Assembly: GCF_947496855.1 (NCBI RefSeq)
Contig: NZ_CANMED010000003.1
Coordinates: 1-64,000, forward strand
DNA: 64,000 nt
Direction of reading: 5' to 3'
Source: an uncultured Aquimarina sp.
Lineage (GTDB): Bacteria; Bacteroidota; Bacteroidia; Flavobacteriales; Flavobacteriaceae
The position numbers and the translations under genes are program-made. The notes beneath the pieces were generated by a model. That model worked only from the letters and a program-made list of their open reading frames with translations. It was not told where the DNA came from and did no database searches. The stretch's first letter is position 1. Every line of letters begins with the position of its first letter. Below are positions 43,143 to 53,070 of the stretch, piece after piece.

Positions 43143-44429
43143 ATGAACAATATACAACAACAAGAAGTGCAAGAGGCAGTCAAGGCTGCTGTAGATGGCG
43201 TTAATGCAGATCTAAGTATTTTGTGGATTCTTATTGCTGCTATTTTAGTATTTTTTATGCAGGCAGGATTCACTTTGGTTGAAACAGGATTTACCCGCTC
43301 TAAAAATGCTGGTAATATTGTTATGAAGAACTTTATGGATCTTGCTGTCGGTTCTTTAATGTTCTGGGTAGTGGGATACTCAATTATGTATGGAGGAGAT
43401 ACAATTTTAGGGGGCTTTATGAGAGATCCTTTTGATCTCGCATTTTTCAAACAAGATGACTGGCATAACTTATTTTTTCAAACTGTATTTTGTGCTACTG
43501 CAGCAACTATAGTATCAGGAGCTGTAGCAGGAAGAACAAAATTCTCGACTTACCTTATTTTCTCGGCTGTATTAACAACAATTATTTATCCTATTTCTGG
43601 AAGTTGGTTATGGCCTTTTGATGATAAAGCTTGGTTAAACAATCTTGGTTTTATTGATTTTGCTGGATCAACCATAGTTCACGCTGTAGGTGGATTTGCT
43701 GGATTAGTAGCTGCCATATTAATTGGACCAAGAATAGGAAAATATGACAACGGTAAAATAAATGTTATTCCTGGACATAATATGATATTAGGTGCATTGG
43801 GTGTACTTATTCTTTGGCTAGGATGGTTCGGATTTAATGGAGGTTCGCAACTTGCATTTGGTGGTAGCGACTCTATTGCGGTAGGTAGTGTGATTATAAA
43901 CACGAACCTAGCTGCTGCTTTAGGTTCCATTACAGCTTTATTTTTTACTTGGATAAAATACAAGAAACCAGACATTTCTATGACTCTAAATGGATGTTTA
44001 GCAGGTCTTGTAGGTATTACAGCAGGGTGTGGTAATGTTAGTGCTGCTGGAGCTGCTGCAATAGGTATTATATCTGGTTTAGTAGTAGTTTTATCAATAG
44101 AATTTATAGACAAAAAATTAAAAGTTGATGATCCAGTGGGAGCAATTTCTGTACATGGTGTTTGTGGTTTTTTAGGAACAGTACTTGTGGGTGTTTTTGC
44201 CTTACCAGGAGATGATTTTGCAGGTGGATTGTTATACGGAGGTGGATTTAAACAATTAGGTGTTCAAGCGCTTGGTTCTCTATCTATGATTGGATGGACT
44301 GTTCTAGCAAGTTTTGTAGTACTTTTTATTCTTAAGAAAACTATTGGACTACGTGTATCTGAAAAAGAAGAAATTGATGGTTTAGACATACATGAGCATG
44401 GTATTTCTGCTTATGGAGACGATAGCTAA
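43143..44429 (+). CDS. amt: Ammonium transporter
   Basis: A 428-residue channel with about 11 membrane helices. The pore histidines are H180 (STIVHAVGGFAGLVA) and the second in AISVHGVCGFLGTVLVG (about 341). MQAGFTLVETGFTRSKNAGN (about 39-58) is the Amt signature, and FFMQAGF is the start of the first pore helix. It conducts ammonium/ammonia and is gated by the P-II protein just upstream. The C-terminal cytoplasmic tail ends with HEHGISAYGD. Confidence 0.96.
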   Translation: MNNIQQQEVQEAVKAAVDGVNADLSILWILIAAILVFFMQAGFTLVETGFTRSKNAGNIVMKNFMDLAVGSLMFWVVGYSIMYGGDTILGGFMRDPFDLAFFKQDDWHNLFFQTVFCATAATIVSGAVAGRTKFSTYLIFSAVLTTIIYPISGSWLWPFDDKAWLNNLGFIDFAGSTIVHAVGGFAGLVAAILIGPRIGKYDNGKINVIPGHNMILGALGVLILWLGWFGFNGGSQLAFGGSDSIAVGSVIINTNLAAALGSITALFFTWIKYKKPDISMTLNGCLAGLVGITAGCGNVSAAGAAAIGIISGLVVVLSIEFIDKKLKVDDPVGAISVHGVCGFLGTVLVGVFALPGDDFAGGLLYGGGFKQLGVQALGSLSMIGWTVLASFVVLFILKKTIGLRVSEKEEIDGLDIHEHGISAYGDDS

Positions 44430-44461
44430 CAAATTTTGTTCGTATAGAAACAAAATTTAAG

Positions 44462-44497
44462 AAAAGGGGTATATGAAAAACATCATATACCCCTTTT
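44462..44497 (+). terminator. Terminator after amt
   Basis: AAAAGGGGTATATG and CATATACCCCTTTT form a perfect 14-bp stem with an 8-base loop, 33 bases after the amt stop. It could also serve the convergent DUF4870 gene. Confidence 0.88.
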
Positions 44498-44536
44498 CTA
44501 ATTTATATACCTTTTATTTAATTTACATAACCATTA

Positions 44537-44875
44537 TTACTTTATAATCTCCATTGATAAAGGATAAGATGGTTCTTCTCCATTACTTGCTTTGATTGCA
44601 TTAATTATAGGAAACACCAAACATAAGATACCTATTATAATTAATCCTAAAATTCCTACTCCAAATAATAATATTAATGGCACACAGACTACTGCATAGA
44701 TAAACATGCTAATTTGAAAATTCATTATTGATTTTCCGTGGTTATCCATTGCCAATACTTGTTCTCTCTGTGTTAACCATAATATTAATGGCACTATGAA
44801 TCCTCCAAACCCAGTTACTAAGTCTAACAACTGGGATAAATGGGTAATAACTAATAATGATCTGTCTTTTCTCAT
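44537..44875 (-). CDS. DUF4870 membrane protein
   Basis: A 112-residue protein with three membrane helices and the DUF4870 pattern: LLVITHLSQLLDLVTGFGGF (about 7-26), IVPLILWLTQREQ (about 27-39) and MNFQISMFIYAVVCVPLILLF (about 51-71). The family is widespread, of unknown function. It stands alone, convergent with amt. Confidence 0.9.
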   Translation of the reverse strand: MRKDRSLLVITHLSQLLDLVTGFGGFIVPLILWLTQREQVLAMDNHGKSIMNFQISMFIYAVVCVPLILLFGVGILGLIIIGILCLVFPIINAIKASNGEEPSYPLSMEIIK

Positions 44876-44990
44876 GATTTTTTTGGTTTTTGATTGATGA
44901 TTAAAATTGCTAATAAAATTAGCAGTCTTTAATTATATGACGAAAAAGTTAATAAAATGTTACAGTTGGTAAAAAATATTTTATAAAAAA

Positions 44991-45016
44991 AAGCACCCCG
45001 AAAATTCGGGATGCTT
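44991..45016 (-). terminator. Terminator of the protease gene
   Basis: AAGCACCCCGAA and TTCGGGATGCTT form a stem, with a run of A before it on the + strand, that is, T residues after it in the minus direction. It lies 55 bases beyond the protease stop. Confidence 0.8.
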
Positions 45017-45070
45017 CATCTATAACTAAATTTAAAATTTATTGTTTATTGTTTATTGTTTATTTATTGG

Positions 45071-47497
45071 TTAGTTAATGATCAATTTCTTGGTTATAGA
45101 CTCACCATCGTTTTCTATTTGGATTAAATAAATACCTTGTCTAAGTGACAAATTCTCAGCAGAAATCGTGTTCACTCCTGATTGCAATTCTATCTGAACT
45201 TGTTTTTGACCTAAAACAGAAAATATTGTAGCTTTTGCCTTTTTAACAGATGAATTCAAACGGATAGAGAAATTATTATGAGTTGGGTTTGGAGCTATAC
45301 TTACATCAGAGAAAATACCTTCTGGTTCATCTCCTAATATTGCTTCAGCAGATTCTAAATCAGCCACTAAACTCTCTGCACTAGCAGATTGACCACAAGA
45401 ACCTTCATAAATCTTCACATTAGAAAACACAGAAGTATTACCACTACCTGCATCATTATCATTAACAAAGACCAATCTATCCATATTTCCTGTATAAAAA
45501 TTACCAACAGGAATAGTATACGTAATAGTACCACTAGAATAATTATCAAAATTGGTTACTCCATAATTTTGGGTTCCATGAACTTTAAAAACTCTCGTAG
45601 AAGTTAATGTGTTATCATTTTCAAATGCGACTCCATGAATTTCTCCTTGACTTGTACTGCTGAAGTCAAATTCTATAACCGTATTTGATGTTACATTATA
45701 ATTAAGCGCAATAAACTTCCAAGTATTATTAGTCATTGATATCGATGCTCCTCCATTACCTACAGAAAAGTTTCCTGCTGAGTCTTGATTAGAAAAACCA
45801 TTGATATTAAAATCATTAAAATTCAATGATTCACATGTTGGTGGTGGAGGTGTTGTTCCGTTTGTGATACTTAAATCATCTATTGTAATATCTCCTTGCC
45901 AGCTAGTTCCCGTAACAGCATTTAATCGTAATTGTACGCTAGAATTTCCTGCATATGCAGAAAGATCAATGCTTGCCGTATTCCAATCTGTTCCTTGCGC
46001 TCCTGATCTATTAAATACACTAGCCCAATTACCTGTATTATTAGTTCTAGCTTCAATATCTAATGTACCGACAGCATCACCAATCATATGATATTGAAAA
46101 CTTAATATTGGCGATGACGCTCCACTAAAATCTAAACAAGGAGCATTTAAAATTGCTTGTTTATTTGGATATCCTGTTCCATTTCCAGATGCTTCTATGT
46201 AAATATAAGAACTTCCATCTACTGCTCCACTTGGTCCTGTTCCGCTAGAAGGTGTACCTCCAGAATTCACGGTCCAGTTAATATCATCATTAGTTGATTG
46301 CGACCAAGCACCAATAGATCCTTCAAAACTTTCACTATAAGGAAAAGATGAAACATCTCCTGTACATTCCTCTGTTGGAGGTGGCGGTGGTGTTCCTAAT
46401 CCCATTGCGTTCCAGAAAGCTGGTATCGTAGCTCTCTCTCCAGAATTAGATCCTCCAGATCCAGAACATCCTCCATAAGCATGAACCCCAACCGCATTTC
46501 CTGTAGCGGTATCAATAATTGGACTACCAGAATTTCCTCCTGTAGTATCCGCTCTATATCTAACAAAAGTATTTGTCGTAGAACTTAATGGTCCTGTATG
46601 AATTTGTTGTGTTTGATTATCAATTCCAGTATCCGTTCCGAAACCAGTTATGGTAATATTTGATCCTGGTGTGTCTTGTACTACATTATACGATGCCCCT
46701 TGTCCTTGAATTGGTGTTTGACCTGTTTGAGAATTAGCAAAACCGTCAAAAACTGCCCAGTCATTTGCCTGACTTGGGCTCCCCGGATAAGGAGAAACAA
46801 AATTTCCGATAGGATATTGATCTTCTGGTCCTGGATGAACTATAGTTCTATCAGGATTTGATTTTGGTACATTAAATTCAATTACCTCAGCTCTACTACC
46901 CACACAGTGACCAGCTGTAACTAGTTTACCATTCGTAATAATCCAACCGGTACATCCTATAGGAACAATTCTACCAATAGCGTCGTCGGCAGAATCTACT
47001 CTATCATCGTTAGAACCACATTGCGATTTGATAGTAGGATCTAACTCTCCCACACTTAATGCCGAAATGTTAATTCCTGCTAATCTTTCATTCGAAGCTA
47101 CCGATAATGTAACTGTAACTGCGTCACCATTAAAATAAGCACTGGAATTATTCCAATCTTTTATGGTTTGGGTAGTTAAAGTTTGTGTAGCTCCATCTAA
47201 TTTTGAAGTTATCGTTAGAGTACTGTTATTACCTAAGTTTACATCCTTAAAAAATAAACGTAACCAAGTCGCTCCTGTTTCTGAAACTTCTTGAGTAATT
47301 ACTTCAGTACCATTTTTATTAATGGTCCCATCGGACTTTAGTGTCAAATTATAAGGAGTCTCATGTCTCGCTAAACTCTGTGTCTGAGCATAATTGACAA
47401 AAGGAATTAGCATAAATACTGCACAGACGGCAGCAATAATTTTGAGTTTTAATAACGGTTTCCTATTATTAAATGAGTTTGTGCTGTGAAAATTCAT
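45071..47497 (-). CDS. Secreted trypsin-like serine protease with T9SS sorting domain
   Basis: An 808-residue protein. A signal with an N-terminal extension ends near VNYAQ (38). A beta pre-domain of about 110 residues precedes a chymotrypsin-fold protease with the triad H197 (VTAGHC), D246 (QANDWAVF) and S323 (TGGNSGSPIID). Two jelly-roll regions follow: a MAM-like one (about 388-545, SFPYSESFEGSIGAWSQS) and another at about 565-700. A T9SS sorting domain (about 732-808, VSIAPNPTHNNFSIRLNSS) closes it. It should act on proteins outside the cell. The next gene, mnmE, is unrelated. Confidence 0.93.
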   Translation of the reverse strand: MNFHSTNSFNNRKPLLKLKIIAAVCAVFMLIPFVNYAQTQSLARHETPYNLTLKSDGTINKNGTEVITQEVSETGATWLRLFFKDVNLGNNSTLTITSKLDGATQTLTTQTIKDWNNSSAYFNGDAVTVTLSVASNERLAGINISALSVGELDPTIKSQCGSNDDRVDSADDAIGRIVPIGCTGWIITNGKLVTAGHCVGSRAEVIEFNVPKSNPDRTIVHPGPEDQYPIGNFVSPYPGSPSQANDWAVFDGFANSQTGQTPIQGQGASYNVVQDTPGSNITITGFGTDTGIDNQTQQIHTGPLSSTTNTFVRYRADTTGGNSGSPIIDTATGNAVGVHAYGGCSGSGGSNSGERATIPAFWNAMGLGTPPPPPTEECTGDVSSFPYSESFEGSIGAWSQSTNDDINWTVNSGGTPSSGTGPSGAVDGSSYIYIEASGNGTGYPNKQAILNAPCLDFSGASSPILSFQYHMIGDAVGTLDIEARTNNTGNWASVFNRSGAQGTDWNTASIDLSAYAGNSSVQLRLNAVTGTSWQGDITIDDLSITNGTTPPPPTCESLNFNDFNINGFSNQDSAGNFSVGNGGASISMTNNTWKFIALNYNVTSNTVIEFDFSSTSQGEIHGVAFENDNTLTSTRVFKVHGTQNYGVTNFDNYSSGTITYTIPVGNFYTGNMDRLVFVNDNDAGSGNTSVFSNVKIYEGSCGQSASAESLVADLESAEAILGDEPEGIFSDVSIAPNPTHNNFSIRLNSSVKKAKATIFSVLGQKQVQIELQSGVNTISAENLSLRQGIYLIQIENDGESITKKLIIN

Positions 47498-47747
47498 AAA
47501 AATAAAAGTTTTAGTATATAGAAATTAAATTTAGTTACTAAATCAATTCTGTTTAGGATTAGTTACTTCCTAAACAAATATTCCATACAGATGTATTTTA
47601 GAAATTACTAAATCTCATCTTCTTATTTCCTCTTATTTTTTTATTCGAAATCTATTAAATTTCAATCCCAGCAATAAAAGTAAGGAAGAAAATTTTGTTT
47701 ACAAAAAAGTTTGAAGTCTAAAATGAAATGTAAGATTATATTATGTC

Positions 47748-47755
47748 TATTTTTG
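47748..47755 (+). promoter_or_regulatory. Candidate -7 element for mnmE
   Basis: TATTTTTG fits TAnnTTTG and ends 18 bases before the mnmE start. No -33 match is seen at the expected distance. Confidence 0.4.
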
Positions 47756-47773
47756 TACTTTCATAAGTAAAAT

Positions 47774-49165
47774 ATGATTTCACAAGACACTATAGTTGCT
47801 TTGGCTACTCCTGCAGGAGCAGGTGCTATTGCTATAATACGGATTTCTGGAAGCGATGCAATCGGTATCTGTGCTCCTTTATTTCGTTCTATTAGAGGCA
47901 AAGACCTTAATAAACAAAAAAGTCATACCATACATTTAGGTCATATATTGGATGGTAAACGTGTCTTAGATGAAGTATTAGTATCTCTTTTTAAAGGAAC
48001 AAATTCATATACAGGAGAACCAACGGTAGAAGTCTCTTGTCACGGATCTAGTTATATACAACAAGAAATCATTCAATTATTACTTCGTAAAGGTTGTAGA
48101 ATTGCTAATGCAGGTGAATTTACGCTACGTGCTTTTATCAATGGAAAACTTGACCTTTCGCAAGCTGAAGCAGTTGCTGACTTGATTGCCTCTGATTCTG
48201 AAGCTTCTCATCAGATTGCCATGCAACAAATGCGCGGTGGGTTTAGTAATGAAATCAAAAAACTACGAGATGAGCTCCTAAATTTTGCTTCATTAATAGA
48301 ATTAGAACTTGATTTTGCTGAGGAAGATGTCGAATTCGCAAATAGATCACAGTTTCAAGATTTAATATCAAGAATCACAAAGGTTTTAAAACGATTAATA
48401 GATTCTTTTGCTGTTGGAAATGTAATTAAAAATGGTATTCCTGTAGCGATTGTAGGCGAGCCTAATGTAGGTAAATCCACATTGCTTAATGCTTTACTAA
48501 ACGAAGAACGCGCTATAGTTTCTGAAATTGCAGGAACTACACGTGATACTATTGAAGACGAAATAAATATTGGTGGTATTGGTTTTAGATTTATTGACAC
48601 TGCTGGTATTAGAGAAACCAAAGATGTGGTAGAAAGTATTGGTATTAAAAAAACATTTGAGAAAATAGAACAAGCTCAAGTAGTAATTTATTTGGTAGAT
48701 AGTTCAGAGTTAACCATTGATAGTTTAAAACAATTAAAAACTGAAATTGGTAAGATTAAAAATAAATATCCTCAAAAACCTTTACTTGTTGTTGCTAATA
48801 AAATCGATAGATTAGAAAAGTCTCAAATTTCAAGTCTTACTACAGAAATCGAGAATATTCATTTATTATCGGCCAAACAAAATATTGGTGTAGATGAACT
48901 CCAAAACAAACTCTTAGCGTTTGTCAATACGGGAGCCTTACGTAATGATGAAACCATTGTTACCAATTCTCGTCATTATGATGCTCTATTAAAAGCGCTC
49001 GAAGAAATTCAGAAAGTACAATATGGTATTGATAATGGCATTTCTGGAGACTTAATGGCTATTGATATTCGTCAGGCTTTATATCACTTTGGTGAAATTA
49101 CAGGTGAAATCACATCGGATGATTTATTGGGTAATATTTTTGCTAATTTCTGTATTGGGAAGTAG
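47774..49165 (+). CDS. mnmE: tRNA uridine-5-carboxymethylaminomethyl modification GTPase
   Basis: A 463-residue protein of normal length. N-terminal folate-binding domain (IVALATPAGAGAIAIIRISG, about 7-26), then the G domain inserted in the helical part: G1 GEPNVGKSTLLNALL (about 226-240), G2/G3 TTRDTIEDE and DTAGIRET, G4 NKID. The C-terminus ends CIGK, with the essential cysteine. With MnmG it modifies the wobble uridine (U34) of several tRNAs. It stands alone. Confidence 0.97.
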   Translation: MISQDTIVALATPAGAGAIAIIRISGSDAIGICAPLFRSIRGKDLNKQKSHTIHLGHILDGKRVLDEVLVSLFKGTNSYTGEPTVEVSCHGSSYIQQEIIQLLLRKGCRIANAGEFTLRAFINGKLDLSQAEAVADLIASDSEASHQIAMQQMRGGFSNEIKKLRDELLNFASLIELELDFAEEDVEFANRSQFQDLISRITKVLKRLIDSFAVGNVIKNGIPVAIVGEPNVGKSTLLNALLNEERAIVSEIAGTTRDTIEDEINIGGIGFRFIDTAGIRETKDVVESIGIKKTFEKIEQAQVVIYLVDSSELTIDSLKQLKTEIGKIKNKYPQKPLLVVANKIDRLEKSQISSLTTEIENIHLLSAKQNIGVDELQNKLLAFVNTGALRNDETIVTNSRHYDALLKALEEIQKVQYGIDNGISGDLMAIDIRQALYHFGEITGEITSDDLLGNIFANFCIGK

Positions 49166-49209
49166 CCTAGATAATCTTTTATAATTTTATTTAACTGAAG
49201 GAAAGGTAA

Positions 49210-51588
49210 CTAAGGTTCTCTCGTTAAAACCTTATGATATAAATCAGCCAATTGTATTTCAATAAAATCTACAATATCCTTCTCGGATTTCTTCTTATGG
49301 TACATGGTAAATACTTTTGAAGCATTTTGTTCTTTAAGAATTTTAATTTCTCCAGTAGGATTTTCTACATCCTGTTTCTCTAAATTCCATTTAATTAGCG
49401 AGTTCAAAAGTTTGGTGTGAGATTCATATCGTTTTTCAAGTATATTTTGACGCTCTAAATCTTCTTGATTTTTTTGTTCCGAGCTATTTATTTTAGCTGT
49501 CAAAACTATATACTCATCTCTTAACTGTCTATCTGCTAACCTAGCCTCAGTAACTAACTTTTGATAGGACTCCAATATTTTTTTATCGTAAAAATCAATA
49601 AAATCAAAGTAAGCATCCATTTTCTTGAGATAAGCTAAAGCAACCTCTTTATATACTCTCTTATCTTTCTCTTGATTTTCAATTAGTTGCTCTTCCAACC
49701 TATTAAGCTCCTGCTCTTTTCTGGTAATAAGATGTTTAAAACCTTCATCCACTGGAATAACCGTTAATTTTGGTGTTATTTCTTTAGGTAGTCCTTCAAA
49801 ATAGTATTTCCTATATCTAATTTTAATAGAGTCTCCTTGTACTCTTTCTCTTCTCTTAAAATTAATTTTTGGCTTTTTTAATCCAAAAGTATAGTTGTAA
49901 CCAAAAGTAGCCGTAAATTCTGTAAAGTTATCCTTTTGATCTGTAGTTCTAAAAAGCTGTATCGCATTTAGGTTAAAGTTGTGGTGCTCTAATAGAACGT
50001 ATCCAAAATTGATTCTACAGTTTGCGATTTTTGAATTTCCAGATATTCCATTAGATTGATTATATGAAGCTCCGAATCGTGAGTTTAATTTCTTATTAAA
50101 AAAACGCTTTCCGACACCAAGGGTAGGACCCCAAGTTGTAGTTTCTTCTCTACCTATGGTATTATAGGTAGCATTTACCGCCGTACTTATAGATAAATTA
50201 TCTTCTGCGAAATTAATAGTGTGTGCTGCGCTTAGGTTATGAAAACTAGAAACATCGCCTAAACGCACATTACCATCTTGTTCATTAGCAACATCATTTA
50301 AAGCATAATTTATAGATAAATTTTGGGTTGACTTTTTCTTTACTGACACTAAATAATTCATGGATAATGTAGCGTTTCTCGATAATTGTCTATAATTTAA
50401 TTCTTCTATTTGTTCATCTAACAAATCTGCATCATTAACATCGTCAAATTGATTAGGTCTTGTATTTGTATATGTTGTAAAATCCGAATATGACCCTACT
50501 AGTGTGATTTTGTCTGAAAGTATTGCTTGCGCATTGATAGATCCTATTGTACGATTCGTACTATTAACTTTTGCATTATCTAAATTATCTCTTTGGTAAC
50601 CAATATTTAAAGATATTGACAACTTATTTTTAAAAAAAGTATTAGCGAGATCGAGGGTGATATTTTCAAAATCGTTATTAAAAAAATATGCTCCTAAGGT
50701 TTCGTACCCAGGATCAATACGTTCATAACCTATTCCTAGATTAACAGACTTTAGATCATATCCAAGTCTAGCCTTTACTGCATGGTGATATTGTGTAGAA
50801 GTATGATTATTTAAAAAAAAACCTGCGGGAGAAAATCCTGTGATGCTTGAATTGCTGGCTCGCACATCTTGAGTAATTGCTGTAGAAGCATATTCTGCTT
50901 CAATGATATAATTTTTAGCAATTTTAATCTCTCCTTGAACGCTCAAAACTAGATTCTCTTTAGGTAATATATTTCTTGCTTCTGGAATAGAATCTATAGA
51001 ATTCTTATCATCTTTGGCATAAAAACCAATAAACCCAATACTGTATTTACCTCTTCTTAGGTATGTTTTTAAACCATAACCCATACGACTGTAAGAAGGA
51101 GTTGTTTGAGGGTTTCCATCATCATTTATTCCTTTGCGAAGTTCTCCTCCCATTGCATTTATTACCAAAGATTTTGAAGGAGTGAAATCAATTCCACCTC
51201 CTGTAAATTGATGATTATCCATAGTATATGGAGAAAAACTCATAGTGATTGTTCCTAAATGTCCCGTTATAGACTTATATGATGGATGAAAACTTAAGGT
51301 GTTATAATCAAAAGGAAGTTCATAATCCAAGTTTCCACCTTGATTAGAAAAACTATACTCAATAGGCATTGAAAAACTAAAAGAACTGACATTTAGTACT
51401 CCTTGAAGAAAATAAGTCAATGGCATACGATTTGAATCTCTATTAGCATTATAATAAACACTATTAGCCGATATCTGACCACTAACTTTAAAAGGATCCC
51501 CTTTTATAATGTTAGTTATATACTGATTATCTATATTCTGAGAAAATGAAAATACTGGTAAGAATAAAAAAAGGAATATCTTTTTCAA
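49210..51588 (-). CDS. Outer-membrane beta-barrel-like protein with C-terminal coiled coil
   Basis: A 792-residue protein, last of the six-gene operon, 76 bases after the upstream stop. Signal peptide MKKIFLFLFLPVFSFSQ (1-17). Residues about 30-570 consist of alternating strands with aromatic ends, typical of a large outer-membrane barrel (SFSFSMPIEYSFSNQGGN, GGGIDFTPSKSLVINAMGGE). Residues 610-790 are Lys/Glu/Gln-rich with heptads (ITRKEQELNRLEEQLIENQE) and would form a long coiled coil. It does not match a TonB-dependent receptor (no plug). It may be the membrane anchor of the surface complex. Confidence 0.8.
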   Translation of the reverse strand: MKKIFLFLFLPVFSFSQNIDNQYITNIIKGDPFKVSGQISANSVYYNANRDSNRMPLTYFLQGVLNVSSFSFSMPIEYSFSNQGGNLDYELPFDYNTLSFHPSYKSITGHLGTITMSFSPYTMDNHQFTGGGIDFTPSKSLVINAMGGELRKGINDDGNPQTTPSYSRMGYGLKTYLRRGKYSIGFIGFYAKDDKNSIDSIPEARNILPKENLVLSVQGEIKIAKNYIIEAEYASTAITQDVRASNSSITGFSPAGFFLNNHTSTQYHHAVKARLGYDLKSVNLGIGYERIDPGYETLGAYFFNNDFENITLDLANTFFKNKLSISLNIGYQRDNLDNAKVNSTNRTIGSINAQAILSDKITLVGSYSDFTTYTNTRPNQFDDVNDADLLDEQIEELNYRQLSRNATLSMNYLVSVKKKSTQNLSINYALNDVANEQDGNVRLGDVSSFHNLSAAHTINFAEDNLSISTAVNATYNTIGREETTTWGPTLGVGKRFFNKKLNSRFGASYNQSNGISGNSKIANCRINFGYVLLEHHNFNLNAIQLFRTTDQKDNFTEFTATFGYNYTFGLKKPKINFKRRERVQGDSIKIRYRKYYFEGLPKEITPKLTVIPVDEGFKHLITRKEQELNRLEEQLIENQEKDKRVYKEVALAYLKKMDAYFDFIDFYDKKILESYQKLVTEARLADRQLRDEYIVLTAKINSSEQKNQEDLERQNILEKRYESHTKLLNSLIKWNLEKQDVENPTGEIKILKEQNASKVFTMYHKKKSEKDIVDFIEIQLADLYHKVLTREP

Positions 51589-51664
51589 ATCGCTACTAAT
51601 TTTGATCGTTTGTAGGCATATGCGTTATATGAGTCCCAAATAGTAATAATATCTATTGATTATT

Positions 51665-53068
51665 TTATTGTTGTGTAGTGTTTACTATTCCCTCAATTAA
51701 TTGATATTCTGTATTTATTTTAATATTACTAAAGTCCACCTTAATTTTTGCATCACGCATATATGGCACTGTGATATATCCTTTACCACTAAAAACCCCA
51801 TTGCCACCACTAATCTCTTGCAGTACTACATCAAAGTCTCCAGCTTTAAAACCTTTACTTAAATCAAGAGATGATAACGGTTCTTGGTTAGTAATTTCGA
51901 TATCAGGTAGTATACCACAATTGTAATTTGAAGCTATATTCTCAGAAGCCGCTATAGTAGTCGTAAATTCTAACGTTTGAGAATACACAAAAGGTCCATC
52001 TACAATACATTGCCCTCCTACTCTATATTCGTAAGTAGTTCCAGGTTCTAGATCATATATTGTTATCACACTATTTTTAGTATTCCCTTTAAACCAATCA
52101 TTCTGTGATCCCTTTTTTCGATATTGTACTTGGTATAGTTCGTGATCAGAAATCTGCCAAGTAATATTTTCTTTAGTAATTCCTTGTGACTCTGCTAATA
52201 CATATTTAGGTTCATCACAGGTATCTGTATATGTAAAGTAATAGATTTCGCTATACCCATCATTTTTAAATATTGAAGCTTTACTAATACCATCGTTTAC
52301 AGAAGCTCTTATCCTCCATCCATACATTTTATTCGGTAATAGTTGGGTCTCACCAGGACCATATAATAATGCTGTCGCATTTGTAGTAGTTTGATACAAT
52401 GCTGGACTTTTTAAAAACTCTGTTTGTGGATCTGAATTACGATCCCATAATTCTTTAAGTTCAAATTCATAAGAAACATTAGTTGCATTTAGATGTCTAG
52501 GTGTCCAAGTAAAAAAAATATTTTGCGGATTTCTCGTTACGATATACTCTCCTCTCGAAGGTAAATTTAATAGAGGTGGATCGTTAAGAACTAAATATAC
52601 GGTAGTGCAATCTTTCCGAGACAATTTCCTTCCGGATGCTACATCATAAACCTCAAAACAAACTCTATACAAACCTTCTGGTAATGTGGCATTATATTGA
52701 TCAGGAGTTATTCCTTGAAGATTATTTAATTCAAAATAAGGTTGTAAATCGATATTTCCCAGTCTTGTGGGAATACCTCCTTCTAGGATTATTAGATTAG
52801 CACCCGCTACAAAATCTCTACTCTGGACAGATAATCCTGTACTGTTTTCTATGTACATTTTAAGCCGAACCTGGAGTATAGGTTCTACTAGGTCAACCAG
52901 TAGAAGATTCAAATATATCCTGTCTAAAGTTGCTGTACTATAATCCGACAATCTTAAACTATATGGTGGGATTAACTGAACCGTTGATTTCACTGGCAGC
53001 ACCTGTGCATGAGTTAATGACATAAAAAACAACAACATTAGTAAGCAACGCATACTTTTTACTTTCAT
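51665..53068 (-). CDS. Secreted fibronectin type III protein
   Basis: A 467-residue protein with signal peptide (RCLLMLLFFMSLTHAQ, about 6-21). Residues 22-160 are a conserved N-terminal domain beginning VQLIPPYSLRLSDYSTA, followed by two beta-sandwich regions: about 165-285 and an FnIII domain at about 295-375 (WQISDHELYQVQYRKKGSQN, LEPGTTYEYRVGGQC). No sorting domain is present, so it is periplasmic or retained by partners. The N-terminal domain looks like what databases call TANFOR, a memory-based and unconfirmed assignment. Confidence 0.8.
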   Translation of the reverse strand: MKVKSMRCLLMLLFFMSLTHAQVLPVKSTVQLIPPYSLRLSDYSTATLDRIYLNLLLVDLVEPILQVRLKMYIENSTGLSVQSRDFVAGANLIILEGGIPTRLGNIDLQPYFELNNLQGITPDQYNATLPEGLYRVCFEVYDVASGRKLSRKDCTTVYLVLNDPPLLNLPSRGEYIVTRNPQNIFFTWTPRHLNATNVSYEFELKELWDRNSDPQTEFLKSPALYQTTTNATALLYGPGETQLLPNKMYGWRIRASVNDGISKASIFKNDGYSEIYYFTYTDTCDEPKYVLAESQGITKENITWQISDHELYQVQYRKKGSQNDWFKGNTKNSVITIYDLEPGTTYEYRVGGQCIVDGPFVYSQTLEFTTTIAASENIASNYNCGILPDIEITNQEPLSSLDLSKGFKAGDFDVVLQEISGGNGVFSGKGYITVPYMRDAKIKVDFSNIKINTEYQLIEGIVNTTQQ

Positions 53069-53070
53069 AA